From Cysteiniphilum litorale (GTDB lineage: Bacteria; Pseudomonadota; Gammaproteobacteria; Francisellales; Francisellaceae): 53,929 bases of DNA. Each line of letters starts with the position of its first letter. The stretch's first letter is position 1. The notes beneath the pieces are model-generated. The model did no database searches. It was not told where the DNA came from and saw nothing but the letters and a program-made list of their open reading frames with translations. The stretch lies in assembly GCF_003428165.1 (NCBI RefSeq), contig NZ_QLIQ01000022.1, forward strand, positions 1 through 53,929, read 5' to 3'. Below are positions 28,174 to 36,632 of the stretch, one piece after another. A program made the translations under genes and the position numbers.

Positions 28174-29427
28174 ATGAAAGCAAAAACACTGACTGTTGCA
28201 TGGCTTATATGGCTTGTTGCAGCAATATTCTATGCGCTAGATTATTTCCAGCATACCGCACCTAGTGTGCTTCTAGCACCAATTGCACATTCACTTAACT
28301 TAGATATCAATCAAGTGGTTTCGGTGATGGCAATTTATTTTCCAATCTATGCAATCGCTCAAATTCCTGCGGGATTGATGCTTGATCGCTTTGGTTGTAA
28401 GTGGACATTATCATTATCCTGTCTTGTCATGAGTCTTGGGATCTTGGTATTTATCTGGGATCAATCGCTTAGCATGATGTGGATCGGACGGATATTGATA
28501 GCAATTGGCTCGGCATTTGCTTTTTTAGGTGCCCTTAAAGTCGCATCTGATGTGCTACCGAATAATGTTTTCCCGATTGCGGTTGGTTTAACAAATACGA
28601 TTGGGGTGTTAGGTGGGATCTTTGGGCAGGTGCTACTGGCATACTGGATTGAGAAGCTTACTTGGGAAGGTGCATTATGGCTGATTGGCTATATTGGCGT
28701 GATATTCTCACTGGTAATTTATCTTTTTGTGCGACCACGTGAGTTTGTAACACACAAGGCAATCTCAAGAAAACTCTCAAAAGCGCATTTATACGTACTA
28801 AAGTCTAAAGATCTATGGTTAATCGCCATTTATGCCGGCATTATGGTCGGCACTGTAGTTAATGCTTTCTCTGAGCTTTATGATGTGGTGTTTTTACAAT
28901 ATACCTATCAGTTTGATGCAACTACTGCAGCATCGATCAGTGCAATGATTTTTATTGGCATTGCCGTGGGCGGTCCCACGCATGGCATTGTTGCCCGTTT
29001 GACAAATTCAAAAAAAGCATGGATGGTTATCACGAATGTCATGACGATTATTGTCTTTAGTCTGATTGTATTACTGCCTGATGTTTTTAGTATCAGCATG
29101 CTTTATGTGCTTTATTTTTTACTTGGTTTTTTTGTCTCAAGCATGCTACTAGCCTTTGCTGTTGTCGATGATATTTTCCCAAGTAAAGTGCATGGTACTG
29201 TTCTGGCGGTGGTCAATATGACGATTGGCTTGTCAGCTGCCCTTTTCCAGCATCTGGTTGATTATGTCAGTATGTGGATTAATGGTGGCGATTTAAAAGA
29301 AATTCATAACCCAAACGTTTTTACCGGTGCTTTTTTAGTGCTGTTATTGCCTCTTTTCTTAAGTTTGATTTTGCTGATACTAACCAATGTCAAAGCAGGA
29401 TTTGTGATGTTTCCTTTGAAAAAGTAA
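28174..29427 (+). CDS. MFS transporter
   Basis: Twelve-helix major facilitator of 417 aa. The MFS loop 2-3 motif is MLDRFGCKWT near residue 69, and most of the protein is hydrophobic. It directly follows aas; in enterobacteria that position is taken by LplT, a lysophospholipid flippase, but the N-terminus here (FYALDYFQHTAPSVLLAPIAHSL) does not look like LplT and is closer to Pht-like or organic-anion MFS members. The substrate is unknown. Confidence 0.85.
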   Translation: MKAKTLTVAWLIWLVAAIFYALDYFQHTAPSVLLAPIAHSLNLDINQVVSVMAIYFPIYAIAQIPAGLMLDRFGCKWTLSLSCLVMSLGILVFIWDQSLSMMWIGRILIAIGSAFAFLGALKVASDVLPNNVFPIAVGLTNTIGVLGGIFGQVLLAYWIEKLTWEGALWLIGYIGVIFSLVIYLFVRPREFVTHKAISRKLSKAHLYVLKSKDLWLIAIYAGIMVGTVVNAFSELYDVVFLQYTYQFDATTAASISAMIFIGIAVGGPTHGIVARLTNSKKAWMVITNVMTIIVFSLIVLLPDVFSISMLYVLYFLLGFFVSSMLLAFAVVDDIFPSKVHGTVLAVVNMTIGLSAALFQHLVDYVSMWINGGDLKEIHNPNVFTGAFLVLLLPLFLSLILLILTNVKAGFVMFPLKK

Positions 29428-29461
29428 GTGATGATTGTATTTTTTTTACGAGCTTTACTGC

Positions 29462-29566
29462 GTAAGCGTTGACTGAGCGTGAGTCGAAGCCGTTTACTGC
29501 CACTAAATTTCCCACTTCGACTGATGCTCAGTGCATCGCTTCGAGTTTGCTCAGAGAATGGTTGCT
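29462..29566. repeat. R1-core repeat, partial
   Basis: It contains GTAAGCGTTGACTGAGCGTGAGTCGAAG and then CTTCGACTGATGCTCAGTG...CGCTTCGAGTTTGCTCAG between the convergent MFS genes, matching the centre of the R1 copies at 33575 and 49715. The GGCT ends of R1 and a flanking duplication are not recognisable, so this is a decayed or internally deleted copy. Confidence 0.65.
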
Positions 29567-29593
29567 ACTCTTTAATGATAATCAAAGATAGCA

Positions 29594-31120
29594 TTAATGA
29601 TCCATGCTAAGTCCCGTGTTAGCTGGTTTGCTTAGGAGCAAAATAAATGGAATTGAAATGGCGAGCAATAGATAAGATAAATAAGCGACGTCATTAAAGG
29701 CAATAATGTTTGCCTGTGTGTTGATTGTTTGTGCGACAACGCCTAATGTCGTTGGGTCTTGCGCGTGCCAGCCGGTATTTTGTAACCAAGTTTGATAATT
29801 TGGATTGGCGGGATTAATATTCTTTATCATATTATTCCAAGCGACTTGCGCTTGCTGGCTTAGTACGGTAATCATTACGGATGTGCCAACAGATGTACCT
29901 AAATTTCTAAAGAAACTAAACATACCACTGCCTTCGGCGAGATCTTGAGGGCGTAAGGTTTGCAAAGCCATTGTTGACACGGGCACAAAGAAAAAGCCCA
30001 TGCCAATACCTTGGATAATGCCAGGGTAGGTTAAATTCCACGGATCACTCATTAGCGGAATCTGACCATATAGATAGTTACCATAAGCAGTAAAAATAAT
30101 GCCCAGTAAAATGATAATGCGTAAATCAATGCGTTTTGCTAAGGGAGCGATCAACATCATCGCAGCTGCTGCGGCAAGACCGCGAGGCATCATTAATTCA
30201 CCTGAGAGCGATGCCGAGTAGTTCATAAACCCTTGCATTACTAATGGTTGTACGGTCATAAGACCAAATATGCCTGCGGTGTAAAAGACTAATAACATGC
30301 AGGATGCTGCATAATTGCGATCTTTAAATAAATGAAGGTTTAAGATGTTTTTTGGATTAAACCAACCACGGATAATGAAAATTAGACCCGTAATAACCCA
30401 AAATATTAGCATGGCAAGAATAAAGTGTGATGATAGCCAACCGTCGTTGTTACCGCGATCAAGAAAGATCTGTAAGGCGGCAATGGTTAATGCCATAAGC
30501 CCAAGACCGACCCAGTCAATATTCAGTTTCTCCCGCTTTGTTTCACGAATAAACATCAGCGCCATGACAATTGCGATAAGGCATACAGGAACGTTAATAT
30601 AAAAAATCCAGCGCCAATTAATCCAGTCAGTAATGTATCCCCCTAATGTGGGACCCAATACAGGCGCTGCCATAATGCCAACACCCCAAACTGCCATGGC
30701 TTTAACTTGCTCTTTAGGTGGGAAAGTGTCACGTAAGACATATTGCGATAGAGGGACTAAAGAGGCGCCAAAGATTCCTTGCATAATTCTAAAAAATACC
30801 ATCTCGCCAAGAGAACTTGATAGACCGCAGAGCATTGAGAAAATCAAAAACCCAATGATGTTGATCAAAAGCAGTCGCCGCCGTCCAATAGTGCGCACGA
30901 AAAACCCAGTAAGTGGCATGCAAATCGCAGAAGATACGATATAAGAAGTCACAACCCAGGATATTTCTTCAGTGCTCGCACCAAGAGATCCTGCCATGTC
31001 GGGTAGGGCGACGTTAACAATGGTTGTATCAATAATCTCAATCATTGCTGCGAGCATCACGGTAATCGTAATTAACCATTTGGTTGTAGGAGAGATTGTT
31101 TGTTGTGTGGTTTGTGTCAT
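29594..31120 (-). CDS. DHA2-family multidrug exporter, EmrB/QacA type
   Basis: Proton-driven exporter of 508 aa with 14 predicted membrane helices. The N-terminal MFS motif IDTTIVNVALPDMAGSLGAS, the antiporter motif C region (GVGIMAAPVLGPTLGGYITD, including APxLGPxxGG) and the RWIFYINVP stretch are diagnostic of EmrB. No EmrA-type membrane-fusion partner is adjacent, unlike the usual emrAB pair. There is no clear ribosome binding site before ATG 31120. Confidence 0.92.
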   Translation of the reverse strand: MTQTTQQTISPTTKWLITITVMLAAMIEIIDTTIVNVALPDMAGSLGASTEEISWVVTSYIVSSAICMPLTGFFVRTIGRRRLLLINIIGFLIFSMLCGLSSSLGEMVFFRIMQGIFGASLVPLSQYVLRDTFPPKEQVKAMAVWGVGIMAAPVLGPTLGGYITDWINWRWIFYINVPVCLIAIVMALMFIRETKREKLNIDWVGLGLMALTIAALQIFLDRGNNDGWLSSHFILAMLIFWVITGLIFIIRGWFNPKNILNLHLFKDRNYAASCMLLVFYTAGIFGLMTVQPLVMQGFMNYSASLSGELMMPRGLAAAAAMMLIAPLAKRIDLRIIILLGIIFTAYGNYLYGQIPLMSDPWNLTYPGIIQGIGMGFFFVPVSTMALQTLRPQDLAEGSGMFSFFRNLGTSVGTSVMITVLSQQAQVAWNNMIKNINPANPNYQTWLQNTGWHAQDPTTLGVVAQTINTQANIIAFNDVAYLSYLLLAISIPFILLLSKPANTGLSMDH

Positions 31121-31263
31121 GGGTATTGGCTTAAATCAAAAATCAGACTTTATTGTAAAGTGCTTTATTCTTGTTGTATAGCATGGAGCATGTTAATTAA
31201 AAAAACAAAATTTGCTGAATTTACCGCTTGCAACAAGCATGTTTGCTTTTGTTTAAACAACTA

Positions 31264-31293
31264 CTGACGACTTTTTGAAAAATCCGCTATACT
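31264..31293 (+). promoter_or_regulatory. mlaA promoter
   Basis: A -35 box CTGACG (31264-31269) and -10 box TATACT (31288-31293) are separated by 18 bases, 30 bases before the mlaA start. Four of six bases match at -35, five of six at -10. Confidence 0.5.
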
Positions 31294-31323
31294 TGCCAGC
31301 AACAGGAAAAAATCACATGAAAA

Positions 31324-32079
31324 ATGAAATATAAAGTAATTGCTCTTTTAGCAGTCGTCGTTTTAAGTGGCTGTGCCACCCAACAGAATCGGGATCCTTG
31401 GGAAGGTTATAACCGTGCTGTCTTTAAATTTAACCAAGTGACTTATGATTATGCCTTAATTCCAATGGCAAAAGGCTATGATTATGTCGTGCCTGATCCG
31501 GTACAGTTAGGAATTGATAATACCTATAATAATATTCTTGAGCCTGGACGCATTGCAAATGATTTGTTGCAATGGAATTTTGATTATGTATGGCGCGATA
31601 CCGCGCGCTTTGTCGCCAATACCATTTTTGGTGTATTTGGTTTGTTTGATGTTGCTAAAAATATGGGATTACCACGTCGCGTACAAAACTTTGGTTTCAC
31701 GATGGCAAAGTGGGGCTATCGTTACTCTCCTTATTTTGTGGTGCCAATTTTAGGGCCTAACACTTTTGGTGGTTCAGCAGGCGATCTTGTTGATACTGTT
31801 TTTAATCCATTAAGTTATAATGCTGTTGCGCCAAGGCTGGTTAGTTGGAGTGCTTATGGTGTGTATAAGGCAAACGAAGGTGTTCAATACCTATCTTTAT
31901 ATGAAAAATTAATGAATAGCTCAATTGACCCGTATGTCGCGGCACGTAATGCGTACTTACAAAATTATGATTATAACTTGGATAAAACCTTGCAAATTAA
32001 GCCAATCAATACTGCAAAAACTCAACATTTTGATAGTGATGCAGAAGTTTTAGATCTTCTTGATCAACCGAGTAACTAA
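31324..32079 (+). CDS. mlaA: MlaA (VacJ) outer-membrane lipoprotein
   Basis: Component of the Mla system that removes mislocalised phospholipids from the outer leaflet of the outer membrane. The signal peptide and lipobox (VVLSGC) put the acylated Cys near residue 18. The mature protein begins with the family hallmark DPWEGYNRAVFKFN, followed by VQNFGFTMAKWGY and the GPNTFGGSAGDLVD stretch. The length of 251 aa is standard. maf begins on the base after its stop. Confidence 0.96.
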   Translation: MKYKVIALLAVVVLSGCATQQNRDPWEGYNRAVFKFNQVTYDYALIPMAKGYDYVVPDPVQLGIDNTYNNILEPGRIANDLLQWNFDYVWRDTARFVANTIFGVFGLFDVAKNMGLPRRVQNFGFTMAKWGYRYSPYFVVPILGPNTFGGSAGDLVDTVFNPLSYNAVAPRLVSWSAYGVYKANEGVQYLSLYEKLMNSSIDPYVAARNAYLQNYDYNLDKTLQIKPINTAKTQHFDSDAEVLDLLDQPSN

Positions 32080-32649
32080 ATGATTTATTTAGCATCACAA
32101 TCTCCAAGGCGAGCAGAATTGCTGCGTCGTGAATCCATTGAGTTTAGCAAGTTTTCTGTAGATATTGATGAATCTTCGTTAGCTAATGAAAAGCCGTTGA
32201 TGTATCTAGAGCGAGTCGTGAAGGCAAAGCTTAAGGCGGCGTTAAGCATAAGGTCACTAGATATACTTGTTTTAGTTGCTGATACCATTGTTGTGATTGA
32301 TGAAGAAATATTGCAAAAACCGATAAATTTTGAGGTGTTTTGTGAATATATGCATAAGTTAAGTGGATGCTGGCATCAAGTAATTACTGGTTTTGCCGTT
32401 GGTGATGGCGAGTCAGTATGTTATGAATATAGAATAACCGATGTACTGTTTGCATCATTGACTGATGAAGAAATAAAGGATTATTGGCAGACGAATGAGC
32501 CATGTGATAAAGCCGGTGGATACGCCATTCAAGGAATTGGTCAGCGTTTTGTCAAAGAGATAAAAGGTGATTTTGATAATGTTGTTGGCTTGCCGGTTAA
32601 AGAGGTCAAAAAAGTCTTAGCCAAATTTACATTTCCGCATAGTAATTAA
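32080..32649 (+). CDS. maf: Maf-family nucleoside triphosphate pyrophosphatase
   Basis: House-cleaning pyrophosphatase that hydrolyses non-canonical or dTTP/UTP-type nucleotides. The N-terminal signature is IYLASQSPRRAELL. The metal-binding ADTIVVIDEEILQKP near residue 66 and DKAGGYAIQGIG near 142 follow. The length of 189 aa fits YhdE-type Maf. It is co-transcribed with mlaA, with a 0-base gap, an unusual pairing that may be only co-expression. Confidence 0.94.
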   Translation: MIYLASQSPRRAELLRRESIEFSKFSVDIDESSLANEKPLMYLERVVKAKLKAALSIRSLDILVLVADTIVVIDEEILQKPINFEVFCEYMHKLSGCWHQVITGFAVGDGESVCYEYRITDVLFASLTDEEIKDYWQTNEPCDKAGGYAIQGIGQRFVKEIKGDFDNVVGLPVKEVKKVLAKFTFPHSN

Positions 32650-32655
32650 TCAAAA

Positions 32656-32746
32656 GTAAGTTGCGTTTTAACTCCCCCTCACCCATACAGCTTAAGCTGC
32701 ACGAGCAATCCCACAAGGGGAGAGGTACTAGCTGATGCAACTTATT
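32656..32746. repeat. Repeat R2, copy 2 (inverted)
   Basis: 91-base palindromic element with ends GTAAGTTGCG and GCAACTTATT. When inverted it matches the copy at 42193-42280 closely, including the central CAGCTTAAGCTG palindrome. It starts 7 bases after the maf stop codon. Confidence 0.82.
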
Positions 32747-32835
32747 TATACATCAATACATACAAAGTAATGGATTATTGATAATAACACTCGTAAACTG
32801 TTGCCCATTATTGATAAATGATCATTCTAAATTTT

Positions 32836-33573
32836 ATGGCAATTGAAAAATTTGAAGCAGAGTTAGTTGAATCAAAACAGATTGCACCCAATGTTAAACA
32901 CCTGACATTTAAAAAAGCAGATGGCAGTGCATTTAACTTTGTTCCTGGGCAGTTTATTACCTTCTTATTTGATCATGAAGATGGCAAAGTAAGGCGCCGT
33001 AGCTACAGTGTCGCAAGTATTCCTAAAGATACGGACTTGATTGAAATCGCCATTTCTTATGTTGATGGTGGTATTGCTTCAGAGCAATTATTTAACATGG
33101 GCGTGGGTGATAAGTTCAATGCTATGGGTCCTGCCGGGCGCCTAGTATTAAAGGATGGCGAGAAAATCCGTAAGCTTATTTTGGTAGGCACTGGCACGGG
33201 TATTGCGCCATATCGTGCGATGTTGCCAACGATTGAAAAAGCTTTAGCTGAAGATGTCAAAGAGGTTCATATATTGCTTGGTGTGCAGTATAAGGCAGAT
33301 GCGATTTATGCAGAAGATTTCCGTCAGTATGCAAAAAAGATAAATTCGCTATACTTCAAAGCATGTTTATCTCGTGAACAAGAAACTTTAGCTATTGACG
33401 AGCAAAAAGGCTATGTGCAACATGTGTTTGACCAATTGGATTTAATGCCTCAAGAAGACGTTGTCTACCTATGTGGTAATCCAAATATGATCGATGATGC
33501 GTTTGCTCTATTAACAGAGAGTGGCTTTGATGCTAAGCGTGTGCGCCGTGAGAAGTATATTTCATCGAATTAG
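32836..33573 (+). CDS. fpr: Ferredoxin/flavodoxin-NADP reductase
   Basis: FAD enzyme that passes electrons between NADPH and ferredoxin or flavodoxin. The FAD-binding motif RRRSYSVAS lies near residue 55, the NADP-binding GTGTGIAPYRAM near 120, and the C-terminus (VYLCGNPNMIDDA...VRREKYISSN) is Fpr-like. The start at ATG 32836 (MAIEKFEAEL) gives 245 aa; the frame also opens at 32818, and neither site has a good ribosome binding site. The stop codon lies inside the 8-base duplication made by the R1 insertion just downstream. Confidence 0.92.
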   Translation: MAIEKFEAELVESKQIAPNVKHLTFKKADGSAFNFVPGQFITFLFDHEDGKVRRRSYSVASIPKDTDLIEIAISYVDGGIASEQLFNMGVGDKFNAMGPAGRLVLKDGEKIRKLILVGTGTGIAPYRAMLPTIEKALAEDVKEVHILLGVQYKADAIYAEDFRQYAKKINSLYFKACLSREQETLAIDEQKGYVQHVFDQLDLMPQEDVVYLCGNPNMIDDAFALLTESGFDAKRVRREKYISSN

Positions 33574-33574
33574 T

Positions 33575-33739
33575 GGCTAAGACTAAATATTCACCCACAA
33601 GTGCTCACCGTACCCTGAGCGTAAGTCGAAGCGATGCACTGAGCATCAGTCGAAGTGGGTAATCATACTTCATAGAGGCTTCGAGTTATGCTCAGCCAAC
33701 GCTTACACAATCAAAGTGGTCAGGAATATGGTTATAGCC
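33575..33739 (+). mobile_element. R1 MITE-like element, copy 1, with 8-bp target duplication
   Basis: 165-base non-coding element starting GGCTAAGACTAAATATTC and ending with the inverse of GGCTATAACCATATTC (imperfect terminal inverted repeats). It is flanked by the perfect direct repeat GAATTAGT at 33567-33574 and 33740-33747. The left duplicate contains the TAG stop of fpr. The interior is a large palindrome built of CTGAGCGTAAGTCGAAG and its inverse. It accounts for most of the 308-base gap before rpmE. Confidence 0.88.
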
Positions 33740-33776
33740 GAATTAGTGAATTCATTAATTTAATCGAGCTAAAAGC

Positions 33777-33805
33777 TTGAGAGATGATACGCTTTGCGCT
33801 ATGAT
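33777..33805 (+). promoter_or_regulatory. rpmE promoter
   Basis: A -35 box TTGAGA (33777-33782) and -10 box TATGAT (33800-33805) are separated by the ideal 17 bases, 77 bases before the rpmE start. The R1 element ends 38 bases upstream of the -35, so the promoter survived the insertion. Confidence 0.65.
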
Positions 33806-33881
33806 GTGCAACGTTTTTACTCTGCGGTGCTTAAGATGGGCTTAGGTGGCGGCAAGAATATATTTAAAGAGGTAAATAAAG

Positions 33882-34100
33882 ATGAATTTAGAGATTCAAC
33901 CAAAGTATGAAAAAGTTTCAGTAAGCTGTAGCTGTGGCAATACATTTGAAACGCGTTCAACGAAGTGTCAAGATATTCAATTGGATGTGTGCTCAATGTG
34001 TCACCCATTCTATACTGGTAAGCAACGTGTGGTTGATACAGCTGGACGTGTGGATAGCTTCCAGAAGCGTTTTGGCAGCTTAAAGTCTCGTAAACTATAA
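33882..34100 (+). CDS. rpmE: 50S ribosomal protein L31, zinc-binding type
   Basis: Protein of the large ribosomal subunit that helps bridge the two subunits. The zinc-binding C+ form is recognised from [13 protein letters not shown] and [14 protein letters not shown] with paired cysteines. The C-terminus [18 protein letters not shown] is standard. The length of 72 aa matches. A good AAAGAGG ribosome binding site precedes ATG 33882. It has its own promoter and terminator, so it is a single-gene unit. Confidence 0.97.
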   Translation: MNLEIQPKYEKVSVSCSCGNTFETRSTKCQDIQLDVCSMCHPFYTGKQRVVDTAGRVDSFQKRFGSLKSRKL

Positions 34101-34108
34101 GCTGTAGC

Positions 34109-34130
34109 ATTGCTCAAATTGATGAGCAAT
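34109..34130 (+). terminator. Hairpin after rpmE
   Basis: An 8-base stem (ATTGCTCA/TGAGCAAT) with a 6-base loop lies 8 bases after the rpmE stop and is followed by TTTTG. It may be a weak terminator or a 3' stabilising hairpin ahead of the stronger one at 34145. Confidence 0.45.
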
Positions 34131-34144
34131 TTTGATAATAAAAA

Positions 34145-34167
34145 GGGCACCTAAGGGTGCTTTTTTT
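34145..34167 (+). terminator. Rho-independent terminator of rpmE
   Basis: GGGCACC...GGGTGC forms a GC-rich 5-base stem (with extra wobble pairs) followed by seven T. The AAAA on the other side lets it act in the opposite direction for the gene at 34301. Confidence 0.8.
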
Positions 34168-34189
34168 ATATCCATAGAAATGGTGGGAA

Positions 34190-34280
34190 AATAAGTTGCA
34201 TCAGCTAGCGCCTCGCCCCTTGCGGGAGAGGCCGTGCAGCTTACGCTGCGCGGGTGAGGGGGTAATTGCAATACAATTTG
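34190..34280. repeat. Repeat R2, copy 3 (direct)
   Basis: It begins AATAAGTTGCATCAGCTAGC and contains the CTCGCCCCTTGCGGGAGAG hairpin and the GCAGCTTACGCTGC palindrome. The right end is decayed near 34280. It lies between the rpmE terminator and the EEP gene end. Confidence 0.75.
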
Positions 34281-34300
34281 TTTTTATTCATTCATAGTCA

Positions 34301-35050
34301 TTAACCCCGACGAAATTTAAGTAATAATGGATTGTGATCTGAAATTTTACGACTATCGATTGCCGTGGCGTATTGGCAATTAAGGTTACGATACATGACA
34401 AGATCAAGCGGATGCTTGGCAAAGCGTTTGATATGTTTATCTTCTTCAAATTGTGCTTGCGTTAAGTTTAGTGCGCAGCAGAATTCATGGATCAGTGAAT
34501 TACGTTTTTTATTCCAGCTGTTAAAGTCACCAGCGATAATGACGGCAGCTTCTTGATAGTTGGCAAGATAATCATGCAGTTGCAGAATTTCTTCAGCATA
34601 GATGCGTGAGTTATTAAAATTAATCGCATGTACATTGATGATGATCAGTGGTGTGTTGTCAGCAAATACGTAGTGATTGGCAAGGCTTGACTTGTGTGTT
34701 TTAAATAAAATTTCTGTTTTCTTGGATAAGATTTGCTGCGCTTTATGACTCATAATGCTGCTTGCGGTCATCACACCGTAGGCATGCGACTTAAGTTGCA
34801 GATTAGGTGCAAAGTGCAAGCAAAAGTCATCCAACGGAAAGCTTGCACTATCGCTATGTTTTGCTTCTTGTAGGCAGTAAAATCCAAGGTTATAGGCTTG
34901 TTGTAAACTCTTGATAAAATGTTGAAACTCAACAGGATCTTTATGATTAATCTTGTAAATGTTCCAACTCAAAATGCTAAAAAAATCAGGGACAAAAGCA
35001 GATTTAACCTGATTTTCACAGCTTAGGGTAATTTGCGGCGGCTTAAACAT
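34301..35050 (-). CDS. Endonuclease/exonuclease/phosphatase-family protein
   Basis: 249 aa EEP-superfamily hydrolase, probably acting on a phosphodiester or phosphomonoester. The motif order is complete: SWNIYK, CLQEAKH, INVHAIN, the GDFNSWN metal site, DLVMYR and SDHNPLL with the catalytic His. No signal peptide is seen. The start is 2 bases after the cardiolipin synthase stop, so the pair is co-translated. In E. coli, YbhP of this family sits beside the cardiolipin synthase ClsB; the arrangement here is comparable. Confidence 0.88.
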   Translation of the reverse strand: MFKPPQITLSCENQVKSAFVPDFFSILSWNIYKINHKDPVEFQHFIKSLQQAYNLGFYCLQEAKHSDSASFPLDDFCLHFAPNLQLKSHAYGVMTASSIMSHKAQQILSKKTEILFKTHKSSLANHYVFADNTPLIIINVHAINFNNSRIYAEEILQLHDYLANYQEAAVIIAGDFNSWNKKRNSLIHEFCCALNLTQAQFEEDKHIKRFAKHPLDLVMYRNLNCQYATAIDSRKISDHNPLLLKFRRG

Positions 35051-35052
35051 AA

Positions 35053-36444
35053 CTATAATAAAGGGGATAAGACTTTAACCATACTTTCCCCTAACTTACG
35101 TGCTTTTGATGGTGCTGGCAATGTCTTGCCAGCATCTTTTAGAAATTCGTTCATCCACTCATTCACTTGTTGGATAATGCTTGCCTCATAAGCATAGGTC
35201 ACGACTTCATAATTTAAAAATAAACTTCTATTATCAAGATTTACTGAACCAAGCATAACGGCTTTATCATCAAATAACACGGCTTTTGCGTGAATCATCT
35301 TCTTGTCAAATAAAGCGATTTCAATACCTGTTTTTGCAAGTTGGCGCATAAAATTACTACGCGCTAAATCAGCAATCAAATGATTGGACACTTTTGGGGT
35401 GATGAGTTTGACATCAACACCACGATGATAGGCAATTTGTAGCGCTTCAAGCAATGAATCAGATGGCACAAAATAGGGAGTCACAATCCAGATGCGTGTC
35501 TGTGCGGCATAAATGCCGGCAATAAGTGAGTCATATAAAGCATCATTAGGGATATCAGGACCTGAGGGAGCTACTTGAATTAAGTTTTGACCATAGTCTT
35601 TTTTCAAACAAACTTCGGTCATATGATCAAGGTGCTCTTTTGCCGAATACTCCCAATCAGAGGCGAAAATATTGTGGAAGTGACAAATTGCATGACCTTG
35701 GATTTTAAACAAAATGTCATCCCAGCGTTTATTGCAAGGGGTGGGTCCCATGTACTCGTCGCCTAAATTCATACCACCTGTCAGTACAGTGTAATTATCG
35801 AATAAGTAGATTTTTCGATGATTTCTAAAGTTAATATAATTACGAAAAGGCATTTGAATAATTGGCATAAAAAAAGATACTTTGCCTCCGGCTTTGCGCA
35901 AGCGTTTAAAAATACGCTGATTGAAGTACACTCGATATGAGCCTAGAGAATCAATAAGAAGCTTAACGGTGACACCTTGTTTGGCTTTTTCAGTTAATGC
36001 GGCAAGAAGTCTTAAAGTTACATGATCATTTTGAAAAACATAGGTGCTAATATAAATGCTTGTTTTGGCTTGGTGAATTTGATTAATCAGTGCCTCATAG
36101 GCATGAATGCCATCAAGATAAAGCTCAAAGTGATTGTTGCTGGTGGGTGCTGGAATATCCTGATTAATGAGCACTGTGCGAATAGGGTGTGGGTTGAAAG
36201 TATCAATATGATCGATTTTACGTAAGTTAAACTCATGTTTATGGCGTTTGCGCTTACGTTTGCGAATGCCAAAAATAAAGTAAAAAGGTACAGCAACATA
36301 AGGTAGCAAAATAATCGCTAAAAGCCATGCCATCATACTGGTTGGTTTTTGTTTCTCAGCAACCATGCGTACGACAACGATTAAAATTAAAATCTCGCAA
36401 ATAACTAAAAATGTATGTAGCTCTAGAAAATTAAAAATACTCAT
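35053..36444 (-). CDS. cls: Cardiolipin synthase, phospholipase D family
   Basis: Membrane enzyme condensing two phosphatidylglycerols (or PG with another phospholipid) into cardiolipin. The ClsA-like layout has two N-terminal membrane helices (residues 8-60), a basic stretch RKRKRKRHKHE, then two HKD motifs: NHRKIYLFDN near 216 and HAKAVLFDD near 400. The length of 463 aa fits the ClsA/ClsB group. The EEP hydrolase follows after 2 bases. Confidence 0.95.
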   Translation of the reverse strand: MSIFNFLELHTFLVICEILILIVVVRMVAEKQKPTSMMAWLLAIILLPYVAVPFYFIFGIRKRKRKRHKHEFNLRKIDHIDTFNPHPIRTVLINQDIPAPTSNNHFELYLDGIHAYEALINQIHQAKTSIYISTYVFQNDHVTLRLLAALTEKAKQGVTVKLLIDSLGSYRVYFNQRIFKRLRKAGGKVSFFMPIIQMPFRNYINFRNHRKIYLFDNYTVLTGGMNLGDEYMGPTPCNKRWDDILFKIQGHAICHFHNIFASDWEYSAKEHLDHMTEVCLKKDYGQNLIQVAPSGPDIPNDALYDSLIAGIYAAQTRIWIVTPYFVPSDSLLEALQIAYHRGVDVKLITPKVSNHLIADLARSNFMRQLAKTGIEIALFDKKMIHAKAVLFDDKAVMLGSVNLDNRSLFLNYEVVTYAYEASIIQQVNEWMNEFLKDAGKTLPAPSKARKLGESMVKVLSPLL

Positions 36445-36587
36445 TTATTTCCTTCTATCCTTAGATGAGGCTTGGCAAGTTCTGTAACAATAATAGCATG
36501 GCTTTGATAAATGGACAGTGTCAAAGCTTGATAAAAATTACAAGCATTTTGAATCGCTAGTTTTCTTTACGTTTTTTTTATCTTTTA

Positions 36588-36596
36588 TGCTAGTAT
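36588..36596 (+). promoter_or_regulatory. Extended -10 promoter of putA
   Basis: TGCTAGTAT is an extended -10 (TGn plus TAGTAT), 36 bases before the putA start. The nearest TTTACG at -35 is 19 bases away, so recognition would depend on the extended element. Confidence 0.35.
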
Positions 36597-36632
36597 AGCC
36601 GCCATCTTTGCTGTGATTAAGGGGAAAGAACG

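Noticed and set aside
28174-29427. LplT lysophospholipid transporter next to aas
   Set aside because: The position fits, but the N-terminal sequence and MFS motifs do not resemble LplT, so only a general MFS call is made.
30345-30944. Open frames opposite the EmrB-type gene
   Set aside because: Shadow frames of a well-supported DHA2 transporter; compositions are unlike real proteins in this genome.
33817-34110. 97-aa frame on the minus strand over rpmE
   Set aside because: Completely antisense to ribosomal protein L31 with no support of its own.
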